In this document: positions 23,312 to 35,868 of the stretch, piece by piece
How the letters are laid out: each line of letters opens with the position of its first letter
Numbering within the stretch: the stretch's first letter is position 1
From: Persicaria tinctoria
Taxonomy: Eukaryota; Streptophyta; Magnoliopsida; Caryophyllales; Polygonaceae
Reading direction: 5' to 3'
Length of the DNA: 64,000 bases
Assembly (NCBI GenBank): GCA_037127255.1
Contig: JBANSL010000002.1
Coordinates: forward strand, 5,004,001 to 5,068,000
Program-made: the position numbers and the translations under genes
The notes under the pieces: model-generated
Seen by the model: only the letters and a program-made list of their open reading frames with translations
Databases searched by the model: none
Told to the model about the DNA's origin: nothing

Positions 23312-23670
23312 CTCGGTATTTTTTGAATAACTTGAGATCCGTTGGTCCAATCGGGCCGTTTGATGACTCCTGGGAAAGCTAACTTCGATAACTACGACTT
23401 TACTAGGGAGGTTTTCAGAGAATTCCTCCTCTAAAAAGACAAAAAAACCATTTTTCCCAAGCTTAAATTTGGGCAAATTTTCGGCTTTTTTCAAAGGGGT
23501 TAGTACACGAAAAAAAATGAAAATCTCAAAAAATGAAAAATCCAAAATACTTTGCACTAGGCAAGGTGGGATGCTGTTAAGGACATCCGTCCACAAAACT
23601 CCCGCCCGGGATGTCCAAATGGGCCCGGAATTAAGGTAATGTCCCTCTGAACAGCCGTTGCGGACACATG
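23312..23670. repeat. Reference K-type monomer (359 nt)
   Basis: This is the first K unit. Diagnostic states are TTTGATGACTC, CGATAACTACG, ACTAGGGAGG, CAGAGAATTCCTCC (first GAATTC of the window, at 23420), AAAGACAAAAAAACC, CCCAAGCTT, an A8 tract in CACGAAAAAAAATG where other types have AAAAAATATG, AGGCAAGGTGG and AACAGCCGTTGC. A sister form (K') has CGATACTTACG and is regularly preceded by a unit ending CCCGGAATGTCC. The minus strand stays open through this type because its CAGAGAATTCC lacks the stops of L. Confidence 0.92.
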
Positions 23671-24028
23671 CTCGGTATGTTTTGAATAACTTGAGATCCG
23701 TTGGTCCAATCGGGCCGTTTGATGACTCCTGGGAAAGCTAACTTCGATAGCTACGACTTTACTGGGGAGGTTTTCAGAGAATTCCTCCTCTAAAAGGGCC
23801 AAAAAACTATTTTTTCAAGGCTTAAATTTGGGAAATTTTCGGATTTTTTCAAAGGGGTTAGTACACGAAAAAATATGAAAATCTCAAAAAATGAAAAATC
23901 CAAAATACTTTGCACTAGGCAAGGTGGGATGCTGTTAAGGACATCCGTCCACAAAACTCCCGCCCGGGATGTCCAAATGGGCCCGGAATTAAGGTAATGT
24001 CCCTCTGAACACCCGTTGCGGACACATG
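23671..24028. repeat. Reference S*-type monomer (358 nt)
   Basis: First of 17 S* units. It keeps the S body (AAGGGCCAAAAAAC, TTTTTTCAAGG, GGGAAATTTT with the missing C) but has GAATTCCTCC instead of GAATTGCTCC and starts CTCGGTATGTTTTG. It follows a K unit or a P unit in most copies. Shared deletion and body sequence indicate that S and S* descend from one 358-nt founder that spread into both array domains. The GAATTC state is shared with K and P and may have come by conversion. Confidence 0.92.
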
Positions 24029-27000
24029 CTCGGTATTTTTTGAATAACTTGAGATCCGTTGGTCCAATCGGGCCGTTTGAGGACTCCTGGGAAAGCTAAC
24101 TTCGATAGCTACGACTTTACTGGGGAGGTTTTTATAGAATTACTCCTCTAAAAAGACTAAAAAACCATTTTTCCCAGGCTTAAATTTGGGCAAATTTTCG
24201 GCTTTTTTCAAAGGGGTTAGTACACGAAAAAATATGAAAATCTCAAAAAATGAAAAATCCAAAATACTTTGCACTAAGCAAGGTTGGATGCTGTTAAGGA
24301 CATCCGTCCACAAAACTCTCGCCCGGGATGCCCAAATGGGCCCGGAATTAAGGTAATGTCCCTCTGAACACCCGTTGCGGACACATGCTCGGTATTTTTT
24401 GAATAACTTGAGATCCGTTGGTCCAATCGGGCCGTTTGAGGACTCCTGGGAAAGCTAACTTCGATAGCTACGACTTTACTGGGGAGGTTTTTATAGAATT
24501 ACTCCTCTAAAAAGACTAAAAAACCATTTTTCCCAGGCTTAAATTTGGGCAAATTTTCGGCTTTTTTCAAAGGGGTTAGTACACGAAAAAATATGAAAAT
24601 CTCAAAAAATGAAAAATCCAAAATACTTTGCACTAAGCAAGGTGGGATGCTATTAAGGACATCCGTCCACAAAACTCCCGCCCGGAATGTCCAAATGGGC
24701 CCGGAATTAAGGTAATGTCCCTCTGAACAGCCGTTGCGGACACATGCTCGGTATTTTTTGAATAACTTGAGATCCGTTGGTCCAATCGGGCCGTTTGATG
24801 ACTCCTGGGAAAGCTAACTTCGATACTTACGACTTTACTAGGGAGGTTTTCAGAGAATTCCTCCTCTAAAAAGACAAAAAAACCATTTTTCCCAAGCTTA
24901 AATTTGGGCAAATTTTCGGCTTTTTTCAAAGGGGTTAGTACACGAAAAAAAATGAAAATCTCAAAAAATGAAAAATCCAAAATACTTTGCACTAGGCAAG
25001 GTGGGATGCTGTTAAGGACATCCGTCCACAAAACTCCCGCCCGGGATGTCCAAATGGGCCCGGAATTAAGGTAATGTCCCTCTGAACAGCCGTTGCGGAC
25101 ACATGCTCGGTATGTTTTGAATAACTTGAGATCCGTTGGTCCAATCGGGCCGTTTGATGACTCCTGGGAAAGCTAACTTCGATAGCTACGACTTTACTGG
25201 GGAGGTTTTTATAGAATTACTCCTCTAAAAAGACTAAAAAACCATTTTTCCCAGGCTTAAATTTGGGCAAATTTTCGGCTTTTTTCAAAGGGGTTAGTAC
25301 ACGAAAAAATATGAAAATCTCAAAAAATGAAAAATCCAAAATACTTTGCACTATGCAAGGTGGGATGCTGTTAAGGACATCCGTCCACAAAACTCCCGCC
25401 CGGGATGTCCAAATGGGCCCGGAATTAAGGTAATGTCCCTCTGAACACCCGTTGCGGACACATGCTCGGTATTTTTTGAATAACTTGAGATCCGTTGGTC
25501 CAATCGGGCCGTTTGAGGACTCCTGGGAAAGCTAACTTCGATAGCTACGACTTTACTGGGGAGGTTTTTATAGAATTACTCCTCTAAAAAGACTAAAAAA
25601 CCATTTTTCCCAAGCTTAAATTTGGGCAAATTATCGGCTTTTTTCAAAGGGGTTAGTACACGAAAAAATATGAAAATCTCAAAAAATGAAAAATCCAAAA
25701 TACTTTGCACTAAGCAAGGTTGGATGTTGTTAAGGACATCCGTCCACAAAACTCTCGCCCGGGACGCCCAAATGGGCCCGGAATTAAGGTAATGTCCCTC
25801 TGAACACCCGTTGCGGACACATGCTCGGTATTTTTTGAATAACTTGAGATCCGTTGGTCCAATCGGGCCGTTTGAGGACTCCTGGGAAAGCTAACTTCGA
25901 TAGCTACGACTTTACTGGGGAGGTTTTCATAGAATTACTCCTCTAAAAAGACTAAAAAACCATTTTTCCCAGGCTTAAATTTGGGCAAATTTTCGGCTTT
26001 TTTCAAAGGGGTTAGTACACGAAAAAATATGAAAATCTCAAAAAATGAAAAATCCAAAATACTTTGCACTAAGCAAGGTGGGATGCTATTAAGGACATCC
26101 GTCCACAAAACTCTCGCCCGGGATGCCCAAATGGGCCCGGAATTAAGGTAATGTCCCTCTGAACACCCGTTGCGGACACATGCTCGGTATTTTTTGAATA
26201 ACTTGAGATCCGTTGGTCCAATCGGGCCGTTTGAGGACTCCTGGGAAAGCTAACTTCGATAGCTACGACTTTACTGGGGAGGTTTTTATAGAATTACTCC
26301 TCTAAAAAGACTAAAAAACCATTTTTCCCAGGCTTAAATTTGGGCAAATTTTCGGCTTTTTTCAAAGGGGTTAGTACACGAAAAAATATGAAAATCTCAA
26401 AAAATGAAAAATCCAAAATACTTTGCACTAAGAAAGGTGGGATGCTATTAAGGACATCCGTCCACAAAACTCCCGCCCGGGATGTCCAAATGGGCCCGGA
26501 ATTAAGGTAATGTCCCTCTGAACAGCCGTTGCGGACACATGCTCGGTATTTTTTGAATAACTTGAGATCCGTTGGTCCAATCGGGCCGTTTGATGACTCC
26601 TGGGAAAGCTAACTTCGATAACTACGACTTTACTAGGGAGGTTTTCAGAGAATTCCTCCTCTAAAAAGACAAAAAAACCATTTTTCCCAAGCTTAAATTT
26701 GGGCAAATTTTCGGCTTTTTTCAAAGGGGTTAGTACACGAAAAAAAATGAAAATCTCAAAAAATGAAAAATCCAAAATACTTTGCACTAGGCAAGGTGGG
26801 ATGCTGTTAAGGACATCCGTCCACAAAACTCCCGCCCGGGATGTCCAAATGGGCCCGGAATTAAGGTAATGTCCCTCTGAACAGCCGTTGCGGACACATG
26901 CTCGGTATGTTTTGAATAACTTGAGATCCGTTGGTCCAATCGGGCCGTTTGATGACTCCTGGGAAAGCTAACTTCGATAGCTACGACTTTACTGGGGAGG

Positions 27001-28334
27001 TTTTCAGAGAATTCCTCCTCTAAAAGGGCCAAAAAACTATTTTTTCAAGGCTTAAATTTGGGAAATTTTCGGATTTTTTCAAAGGGGTTAGTACACGAAA
27101 AAATATGAAAATCTCAAAAAATGAAAAATCCAAAATACTTTGCACTAGGCAAGGTGGGATGCTGTTAAGGACATCCGTCCACAAAACTCCCGCCCGGGAT
27201 GTCCAAATGGGCCCGGAATTAAGGTAATGTCCCTCTGAACACCCGTTGCGGACACATGCTCGGTATTTTTTGAATAACTTGAGATCCGTTGGTCCAATCG
27301 GGCCGTTTGAGGACTCCTGGGAAAGCTAACTTCGATAGCTACGACTTTACTGGGGAGGTTTTTATAGAATTACTCCTCTAAAAAGACTAAAAAACCATTT
27401 TTCCCAGGCTTAAATTTGGGCAAATTTTCGGCTTTTTTCAAAGGGGTTAGTACACGAAAAAATATGAAAATCTCAAAAAATGAAAAATCCAAAATACTTT
27501 GCACTAAGCAAGGTGGGATGCTATTAAGGACATCCGTCCACAAAACTCCCGCCCGGAATGTCCAAATGGGCCCGGAATTATGGTAATGTCCCTCTGAACA
27601 GCCGTTGCGGACACATGCTCGGTATTTTTTGAATAACTTGAGATCCGTTGGTCCAATCGGGCCGTTTGATGACTCCTGGGAAAGCTAACTTCGATACTTA
27701 CGACTTTACTAGGGAGGTTTTCAGAGAATTCCTCCTCTAAAAAGACAAAAAAACCATTTTTCCCAAGCTTAAATTTGGGCAAATTTTCGGCTTTTTTCAA
27801 AGGGGTTAGTACACGAAAAAAAATGAAAATCTCAAAAAATGAAAAATCCAAAATACTTTGCACTAGGCAAGGTGGGATGCTGTTAAGGACATCCGTCCAC
27901 AAAACTCCCGCCCGGGATGTCCAAATGGGCCCGGAATTAAGGTAATGTCCCTCTGAACAGCCGTTGCGGACACATGCTCGGTATGTTTTGAATAACTTGA
28001 GATCCGTTGGTCCAATCGGGCCGTTTGATGACTCCTGGGAAAGCTAACTTCGATAGCTACGACTTTACTGGGGAGGTTTTCAGAGAATTCCTCCTCTAAA
28101 AGGGCCAAAAAACTATTTTTTCAAGGCTTAAATTTGGGAAATTTTCGGATTTTTTCAAAGGGGTTAGTACACGAAAAAATATGAAAATCTCAAAAAATGA
28201 AAAATCCAAAATACTTTGCACTAAGCAAGGTGGGATGCTATTAAGGACATCCGTCCACAAAACTCCCGCCCGGGATGTCCAAATGGGCCCGGAATTAAGG
28301 TAATGTCCCTCTGAACACCCGTTGCGGACACATG

Positions 28335-28693
28335 CTCGGTATTTTTTGAATAACTTGAGATCCGTTGGTCCAGTCGGGCCGTTTGAGGACTCCTGGGAAA
28401 GCTAACTTCGATAGCTACGACTTTACTGGGGAGGTTTTTATAGAATTACTCCTCTAAAAAGACTAAAAAACCATTTTTCCCAGGCTTAAATTTGGGCAAA
28501 TTTTCGGCTTTTTTCAAAGGGGTTAGTACACGAAAAAAAATGAAAATCTCAAAAAATGAAAAATCCAAAATACTTTGCACTAGGCAAGGTGGGATGCTGT
28601 TAAGGACATCCGTCCACAAAACTCCCGCCCGGGATGTCCAAATGGGCCCGGAATTAAGGTAATGTCCCTCTGAACAGCCGTTGCGGACACATG
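28335..28693. repeat. Chimeric monomer, L left part and K right part
   Basis: The left part is ordinary L (CCAGTCGGG, TTTATAGAATTACTCC, AAGACTAAAAAACC, CCCAGGCTT). From the A-rich segment on it is K: CACGAAAAAAAATG, AGGCAAGGTGGG, AACAGCC, and it is followed by an S* start (CTCGGTATGTTTTG at 28694). The related units at 32998, 45195 and 49502 have the same left part but AAAAAATATG in the A-tract. The switch point lies between the CAGGCTT and A8 segments (about 28481-28540). Confidence 0.82.
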
Positions 28694-31600
28694 CTCGGTA
28701 TGTTTTGAATAACTTGAGATCCGTTGGTCCAATCGGGCCGTTTGATGACTCCTGGGAAAGCTAACTTCGATAGCTACGACTTTACTGGGGAGGTTTTCAG
28801 AGAATTCCTCCTCTAAAAGGGCCAAAAAACTATTTTTTCAAGGCTTAAATTTGGGAAATTTTCGGATTTTTTCAAAGGGGTTAGTACACGAAAAAATATG
28901 AAAATCTCAAAAAATGAAAAATCCAAAATACTTTGCACTAAGCAAGGTGGGATGCTATTAAGGACATCCGTCCACAAAACTCCCGCCCGGGATGTCCAAA
29001 TGGGCCCGGAATTAAGGTAATGTCCCTCTGAACACCCGTTGCGGACACATGCTCGGTATTTTTTGAATAACTTGAGATCCGTTGGTCCAATCGGGCCGTT
29101 TGAGGACTCCTGGGAAAGCTAACTTCGATAGCTACGACTTTACTGGGGAGGTTTTTATAGAATTACTCCTCTAAAAAGACTAAAAAACCATTTTTCCCAA
29201 GCTTAAATTTGGGCAAATTATCGGCTTTTTTCAAAGGGGTTAGTACACGAAAAAATATGAAAATCTCAAAAAATGAAAAATCCAAAATACTTTGCACTAA
29301 GCAAGGTTGGATGTTGTTAAGGACATCCGTCCACAAAACTCCCGCCCGGGACGCCCAAATGGGCCCGGAATTAAGGTAATGTCCCTCTGAACACCCGTTG
29401 CGGACACATGCTCGGTATTTTTTGAATAACTTGAGATCCGTTGGTCCAATCGGGCCGTTTGAGGACTCCTGGGAAAGCTAACTTCGATAGCTACGACTTT
29501 ACTGGGGAGGTTTTCATAGAATTACTCCTCTAAAAAGACTAAAAAACCATTTTTCCCAGGCTTAAATTTGGGCAAATTTTCGGCTTTTTTCAAAGGGGTT
29601 AGTACACGAAAAAATATGAAAATCTCAAAAAATGAAAAATCCAAAATACTTTGCACTAAGCAAGGTGGGATGCTATTAAGGACATCCGTCCACAAAACTC
29701 CCGCCCGGGATGTCCAAATGGGCCCGGAATTAAGGTAATGTCCCTCTGAACAGCCGTTGCGGACACATGCTCGGTATTTTTTGAATAACTTGAGATCCGT
29801 TGGTCCAATCGGGCCGTTTGATGACTCCTGGGAAAGCTAACTTCGATAACTACGACTTTACTAGGGAGGTTTTCAGAGAATTCCTCCTCTAAAAAGACAA
29901 AAAAACCATTTTTCCCAAGCTTAAATTTGGGCAAATTTTCGGCTTTTTTCAAAGGGGTTAGTACACGAAAAAAAATGAAAATCTCAAAAAATGAAAAATC
30001 CAAAATACTTTGCACTAGGCAAGGTGGGATGCTGTTAAGGACATCCGTCCACAAAACTCCCGCCCGGGATGTCCAAATGGGCCCGGAATTAAGGTAATGT
30101 CCCTCTGAACAGCCGTTGCGGACACATGCTCGGTATGTTTTGAATAACTTGAGATCCGTTGGTCCAATCGGGCCGTTTGATGACTCCTGGGAAAGCTAAC
30201 TTCGATAGCTACGACTTTACTGGGGAGGTTTTCAGAGAATTCCTCCTCTAAAAGGGCCAAAAAACTATTTTTTCAAGGCTTAAATTTGGGAAATTTTCGG
30301 ATTTTTTCAAAGGGGTTAGTACACGAAAAAATATGAAAATCTCAAAAAATGAAAAATCCAAAATACTTTGCACTAGGCAAGGTGGGATGCTGTTAAGGAC
30401 ATCCGTCCACAAAACTCCCGCCCGGGATGTCCAAATGGGCCCGGAATTAAGGTAATGTCCCTCTGAACACCCGTTGCGGACACATGCTCGGTATTTTTTG
30501 AATAACTTGAGATCCGTTGGTCCAATCGGGCCGTTTGAGGACTCCTGGGAAAGCTAACTTCGATAGCTACGACTTTACTGGGGAGGTTTTTATAGAATTA
30601 CTCCTCTAAAAAGACTAAAAAACCATTTTTCCCAGGCTTAAATTTGGGCAAATTTTCGGCTTTTTTCAAAGGGGTTAGTACACGAAAAAATATGAAAATC
30701 TCAAAAAATGAAAAATCCAAAATACTTTGCACTAAGAAAGGTGGGATGCTATTAAGGACATCCGTCCACAAAACTCCCGCCCGGGATGTCCAAATGGGCC
30801 CGGAATTAAGGTAATGTCCCTCTGAACAGCCGTTGCGGACACATGCTCGGTATTTTTTGAATAACTTGAGATCCGTTGGTCCAATCGGGCCGTTTGATGA
30901 CTCCTGGGAAAGCTAACTTCGATAACTACGACTTTACTAGGGAGGTTTTCAGAGAATTCCTCCTCTAAAAAGACAAAAAAACCATTTTTCCCAAGCTTAA
31001 ATTTGGGCAAATTTTCGGCTTTTTTCAAAGGGGTTAGTACACGAAAAAAAATGAAAATCTCAAAAAATGAAAAATCCAAAATACTTTGCACTAGGCAAGG
31101 TGGGATGCTGTTAAGGACATCCGTCCACAAAACTCCCGCCCGGGATGTCCAAATGGGCCCGGAATTAAGGTAATGTCCCTCTGAACAGCCGTTGCGGACA
31201 CATGCTCGGTATGTTTTGAATAACTTGAGATCCGTTGGTCCAATCGGGCCGTTTGATGACTCCTGGGAAAGCTAACTTCGATAGCTACGACTTTACTGGG
31301 GAGGTTTTCAGAGAATTCCTCCTCTAAAAGGGCCAAAAAACTATTTTTTCAAGGCTTAAATTTGGGAAATTTTCGGATTTTTTCAAAGGGGTTAGTACAC
31401 GAAAAAATATGAAAATCTCAAAAAATGAAAAATCCAAAATACTTTGCACTAGGCAAGGTGGGATGCTGTTAAGGACATCCGTCCACAAAACTCCCGCCCG
31501 GGATGTCCAAATGGGCCCGGAATTAAGGTAATGTCCCTCTGAACACCCGTTGCGGACACATGCTCGGTATTTTTTGAATAACTTGAGATCCGTTGGTCCA

Positions 31601-32639
31601 ATCGGGCCGTTTGAGGACTCCTGGGAAAGCTAACTTCGATAGCTACGACTTTACTGGGGAGGTTTTTATAGAATTACTCCTCTAAAAAGACTAAAAAACC
31701 ATTTTTCCCAGGCTTAAATTTGGGCAAATTTTCGGCTTTTTTCAAAGGGGTTAGTACACGAAAAAATATGAAAATCTCAAAAAATGAAAAATCCAAAATA
31801 CTTTGCACTAAGCAAGGTTGGATGCTGTTAAGGACATCCGTCCACAAAACTCTCGCCCGGGATGCCCAAATGGGCCCGGAATTAAGGTAATGTCCCTCTG
31901 AACACCCGTTGCGGACACATGCTCGGTATTTTTTGAATAACTTGAGATCCGTTGGTCCAATCGGGCCGTTTGAGGACTCCTGGGAAAGCTAACTTCGATA
32001 GCTACGACTTTACTGGGGAGGTTTTTATAGAATTACTCCTCTAAAAAGACTAAAAAACCATTTTTCCCAGGCTTAAATTTGGGCAAATTTTCGGCTTTTT
32101 TCAAAGGGGTTAGTACACGAAAAAATATGAAAATCTCAAAAAATGAAAAATCCAAAATACTTTGCACTAAGCAAGGTGGGATGCTATTAAGGACATCCGT
32201 CCACAAAACTCCCGCCCGGAATGTCCAAATGGGCCCGGAATTATGGTAATGTCCCTCTGAACAGCCGTTGCGGACACATGCTCGGTATTTTTTGAATAAC
32301 TTGAGATCCGTTGGTCCAATCGGGCCGTTTGATGACTCCTGGGAAAGCTAACTTCGATACTTACGACTTTACTAGGGAGGTTTTCAGAGAATTCCTCCTC
32401 TAAAAAGACAAAAAAACCATTTTTCCCAAGCTTAAATTTGGGCAAATTTTCGGCTTTTTTCAAAGGGGTTAGTACACGAAAAAAAATGAAAATCTCAAAA
32501 AATGAAAAATCCAAAATACTTTGCACTAGGCAAGGTGGGATGCTGTTAAGGACATCCGTCCACAAAACTCCCGCCCGGGATGTCCAAATGGGCCCGGAAT
32601 TAAGGTAATGTCCCTCTGAACAGCCGTTGCGGACACATG

Positions 32640-34890
32640 CTCGGTATGTTTTGAATAACTTGAGATCCGTTGGTCCAATCGGGCCGTTTGATGACTCCTG
32701 GGAAAGCTAACTTCGATAGCTACGACTTTACTGAGGAGGTTTTCAGAGAATTCCTCCTCTAAAAGGGCCAAAAAACTATTTTTTCAAGGCTTAAATTTGG
32801 GAAATTTTCGGATTTTTTCAAAGGGGTTAGTACACGAAAAAATATGAAAATCTCAAAAAATGAAAAATCCAAAATACTTTGCACTAAGCAAGGTGGGATG
32901 CTATTAAGGACATCCGTCCACAAAACTCCCGCCCGGGATGTCCAAATGGGCCCGGAATTAAGGTAATGTCCCTCTGAACACCCGTTGCGGACACATGCTC
33001 GGTATTTTTTGAATAACTTGAGATCCGTTGGTCCAGTCGGGCCGTTTGAGGACTCCTGGGAAAGCTAACTTCGATAGCTACGACTTTACTGGGGAGGTTT
33101 TTATAGAATTACTCCTCTAAAAAGACTAAAAAACCATTTTTCCCAGGCTTAAATTTGGGCAAATTTTCGGCTTTTTTCAAAGGGGTTAGTACACGAAAAA
33201 ATATGAAAATCTCAAAAAATGAAAAATCCAAAATACTTTGCACTAGGCAAGGTGGGATGCTGTTAAGGACATCCGTCCACAAAACTCCCGCCCGGGATGT
33301 CCAAATGGGCCCGGAATTAAGGTAATGTCCCTCTGAACAGCCGTTGCGGACACATGCTCGGTATTTTTTGAATAACTTGAGATCCGTTGGTCCAATCGGG
33401 CCGTTTGAGGACTCCTGGGACAGCTAACTTCGATAGCTACGACTTTACTGCGGAGGTTTTCAGAGAATTCCTCCTCTAAAAGGGCTAAAAAAACCATTTT
33501 TCCCAGGCTTAAATTTTGGCAAATTTTCGGCTTTTTTCAAAGGGGTTAGTACACGAAAAAATATGAAAATCTCAAAAAATCAAAAATCAAAAATACTTTG
33601 CACTAGGCAAGGTGGGATGCTGTTAAGGACATCCGTCCACAAAACTCCCGCCCGGGATGTCCAAATGGGCCCGGAATTAAGGTAATGTCCCTCTGAACAC
33701 CCGTTGCGGACACATGCTCCGTATTTTTTGAATAACTTGAGATCCGTTGGTCCAATCGGGCCGTTTGAGGACTCCTGGGAAAGCTAACTTCGATAGCTAC
33801 GACTTTACTGGGGAGGTTTTTATAGAATTACTCCTCTAAAAAGACTAAAAAACCATTTTTCCCAGGCTTAAATTTGACAAATTTTCGGCTTTTTTCAAAG
33901 GGGTTAGTACACGAAAAAATATGAAAATCTCAAAAAATGAAAAATCCAAAATACTTTGCACTAGGCAAGGTGGGATGCTGTTAAGGACATCCGTCCACAA
34001 AACTCCCGCCCGGGATGTACAAATGGGCCCGGAATTAAGGTAATGTCCCTCTGAACAGCCGTTGCGGACACATGCTCGGTATTTTTTGAATAACTTGAGA
34101 TCCGTTGGTCCAATCGGGCCGTTTGAGGACTCCTGGGAAAGCTAACTTCGATAGCTACGACTTTACTGGGGAGGTTTTTATAGAATTACTCCTCTAAAAA
34201 GACTAAAAAACCATTTTTCCCAGGCTTAAATTTGGGCAAATTTTCGGCTTTTTTCAAAGGGGTTAGTACACGAAAAAATATGAAAATCTCAAAAAATGAA
34301 AAATCCAAAATACTTTGCACTAAGCAAGGTGGGATGCTGTTAAGGACATCCGTCCACAAAACTCCCGCCCGGGATGTCCAAATGGGCCCGGAATTAAGGT
34401 AATGTCCCTCTGAACAGCCGTTGCGGACACATGCTCGGTATTTTTTGAATAACTTGAGATCCGTTGGTCCAATCGGGCCGTTTGATGACTCCTGGGAAAG
34501 CTAACTTCGATAACTACGACTTTACTGGGGAGGTATTCAGAGAATTCCTCCTCTAAAACGACAAAAAAACCATTTTTCCCAGGCTTAAATTTGGGCAAAT
34601 TTTCGGCTTTTTTCAAAGGGGTTAGTACACGAAAAAATATGAAAATCTCAAAAAATGAAAAATCCAAAATACTTTGCACTAAGCAAGGTGGGATGCTTTT
34701 AAGGACATCCGTCCACAAAACTCCCGCCCGGGATGTCCAAATGGGCCCGGAATTAAGGTAATGTCCCTCTGAACAGCCGTTGCGGACACATGCTCCGTAT
34801 TTTTTGAATAACTTGAGATCCGTTGGTCCAATCGGGCCGTTTGAGGACTCTTGGGACAGCTAACTTCGATAGCTACGACTTTACTGCGGA
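32640..34890. repeat. Orphan partial copy of the 12-mer HOR (about 2.25 kb)
   Basis: Units at 32640 (S*), 32998 (L, CCAGTCGGG), 33357 (P, 360 nt), 33717 (L, 358 nt, with TTTGACAAATTT), 34075 (L), 34434 (K-like, with GGAGGTATTCAG) and the first ~100 nt of 34793 (P) match 44837-47087 at a constant offset of 12,197 bp. Shared private states include GATGTACAAATG near 34018, AATCAAAAATCAAAAATAC near 33580 and CTTTTAAGG near 34697. I noticed two differences: CTGAGGAGG at 32734, and ATCCGTCC at 34710 where the distal copy has ATCTGTCC at 46907. After the CTGCGGAG block the two diverge, this copy passing into the heptamer. Confidence 0.88.
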
Positions 34891-35868
34891 GGTTTTCAGA
34901 GAATTCCTCCTCTAAAAAGACAAAAAAACCATTTTTCCCAAGCTTAAATTTGGGCAAATTTTCGGCTTTTTTCAAAGGGGTTAGTACACGAAAAAAAATG
35001 AAAATCTCAAAAAATGAAAAATCCAAAATACTTTGCACTAGGCAAGGTGGGATGCTGTTAAGGACATCCGTCCACAAAACTCCCGCCCGGGATGTCCAAA
35101 TGGGCCCGGAATTAAGGTAATGTCCCTCTGAACAGCCGTTGCGGACACATGCTCGGTATGTTTTGAATAACTTGAGATCCGTTGGTCCAATCGGGCCGTT
35201 TGATGACTCCTGGGAAAGCTAACTTCGATAGCTACGACTTTACTGGGGAGGTTTTCAGAGAATTCCTCCTCTAAAAGGGCCAAAAAACTATTTTTTCAAG
35301 GCTTAAATTTGGGAAATTTTCGGATTTTTTCAAAGGGGTTAGTACACGAAAAAATATGAAAATCTCAAAAAATGAAAAATCCAAAATACTTTGCACTAGG
35401 CAAGGTGGGATGCTGTTAAGGACATCCGTCCACAAAACTCCCGCCCGGGATGTCCAAATGGGCCCGGAATTAAGGTAATGTCCCTCTGAACACCCGTTGC
35501 GGACACATGCTCGGTATTTTTTGAATAACTTGAGATCCGTTGGTCCAATCGGGCCGTTTGAGGACTCCTGGGAAAGCTAACTTCGATAGCTACGACTTTA
35601 CTGGGGAGGTTTTTATAGAATTACTCCTCTAAAAAGACTAAAAAACCATTTTTCCCAGGCTTAAATTTGGGCAAATTTTCGGCTTTTTTCAAAGGGGTTA
35701 GTACACGAAAAAATATGAAAATCTCAAAAAATGAAAAATCCAAAATACTTTGCACTAAGCAAGGTTGGATGCTGTTAAGGACATCCGTCCACAAAACTCT
35801 CGCCCGGGATGCCCAAATGGGCCCGGAATTAAGGTAATGTCCCTCTGAACAGCCGTTGCGGACACATG
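34793..35868. repeat. P-S*-L trimer leading into the heptamer array
   Basis: Units are P 34793, S* 35152 and L 35510, total 1076 bp. P has ACTCTTGGGACAGC, CTGCGGAGG, AAGACAAAAAAACC, CCCAAGCTT and the A8 tract, so its left edge is P-like and its body K-like. The S* here still has GGTTAGTACACG, unlike the GGTTATTACACG of the following heptamers. The L has AAGCAAGGTTGG, CTCTCG/GATGCCC and AACAGCC, like the last unit of each heptamer. It looks like a truncated heptamer or the join between the orphan segment and the heptamers. Confidence 0.8.

Larger units (their letters stand above)
23312..34792. repeat. Mixed K/S*/L/P domain with displaced duplications
   Basis: There is no single HOR period here, but several private markers recur at multi-monomer distances. 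The trimer-K-S* block beginning at 22235 recurs at 25465 (3230 bp, nine monomers). AAATTATCGG occurs at 25633 and 29220 (3587 bp, ten monomers) with the GGATGTTG and GACGCCC states. The K unit at 26542 recurs at 30846 (4304 bp, twelve). TTATGGTAATG occurs at 27581 and 32244 (4663 bp, thirteen). These distances match 359 per unit minus one for each intervening S*. Much of 26.2-28.5 kb and 30.5-33.0 kb is thus one duplicated segment, differing by presence of one L unit. Confidence 0.85.

Noticed and set aside
23198..23596. Minus-strand open frames of 132 codons over K and P units, overlapping the next unit by about 40 nt
   Set aside because: They are longer than one monomer only because CAGAGAATTCC lacks the stops of L. 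They start at TTG, and since 359 is not a multiple of 3 successive copies lie in different frames. A hydrophobic stretch near residues 15-32 comes from the A/T-tract DNA, not from a membrane protein.
34851..35120. Plus-strand lysine-rich open frames of 78-89 codons
   Set aside because: TTG start, repeat-driven recurrence, and composition dictated by the A-tract segment. No support for a gene.
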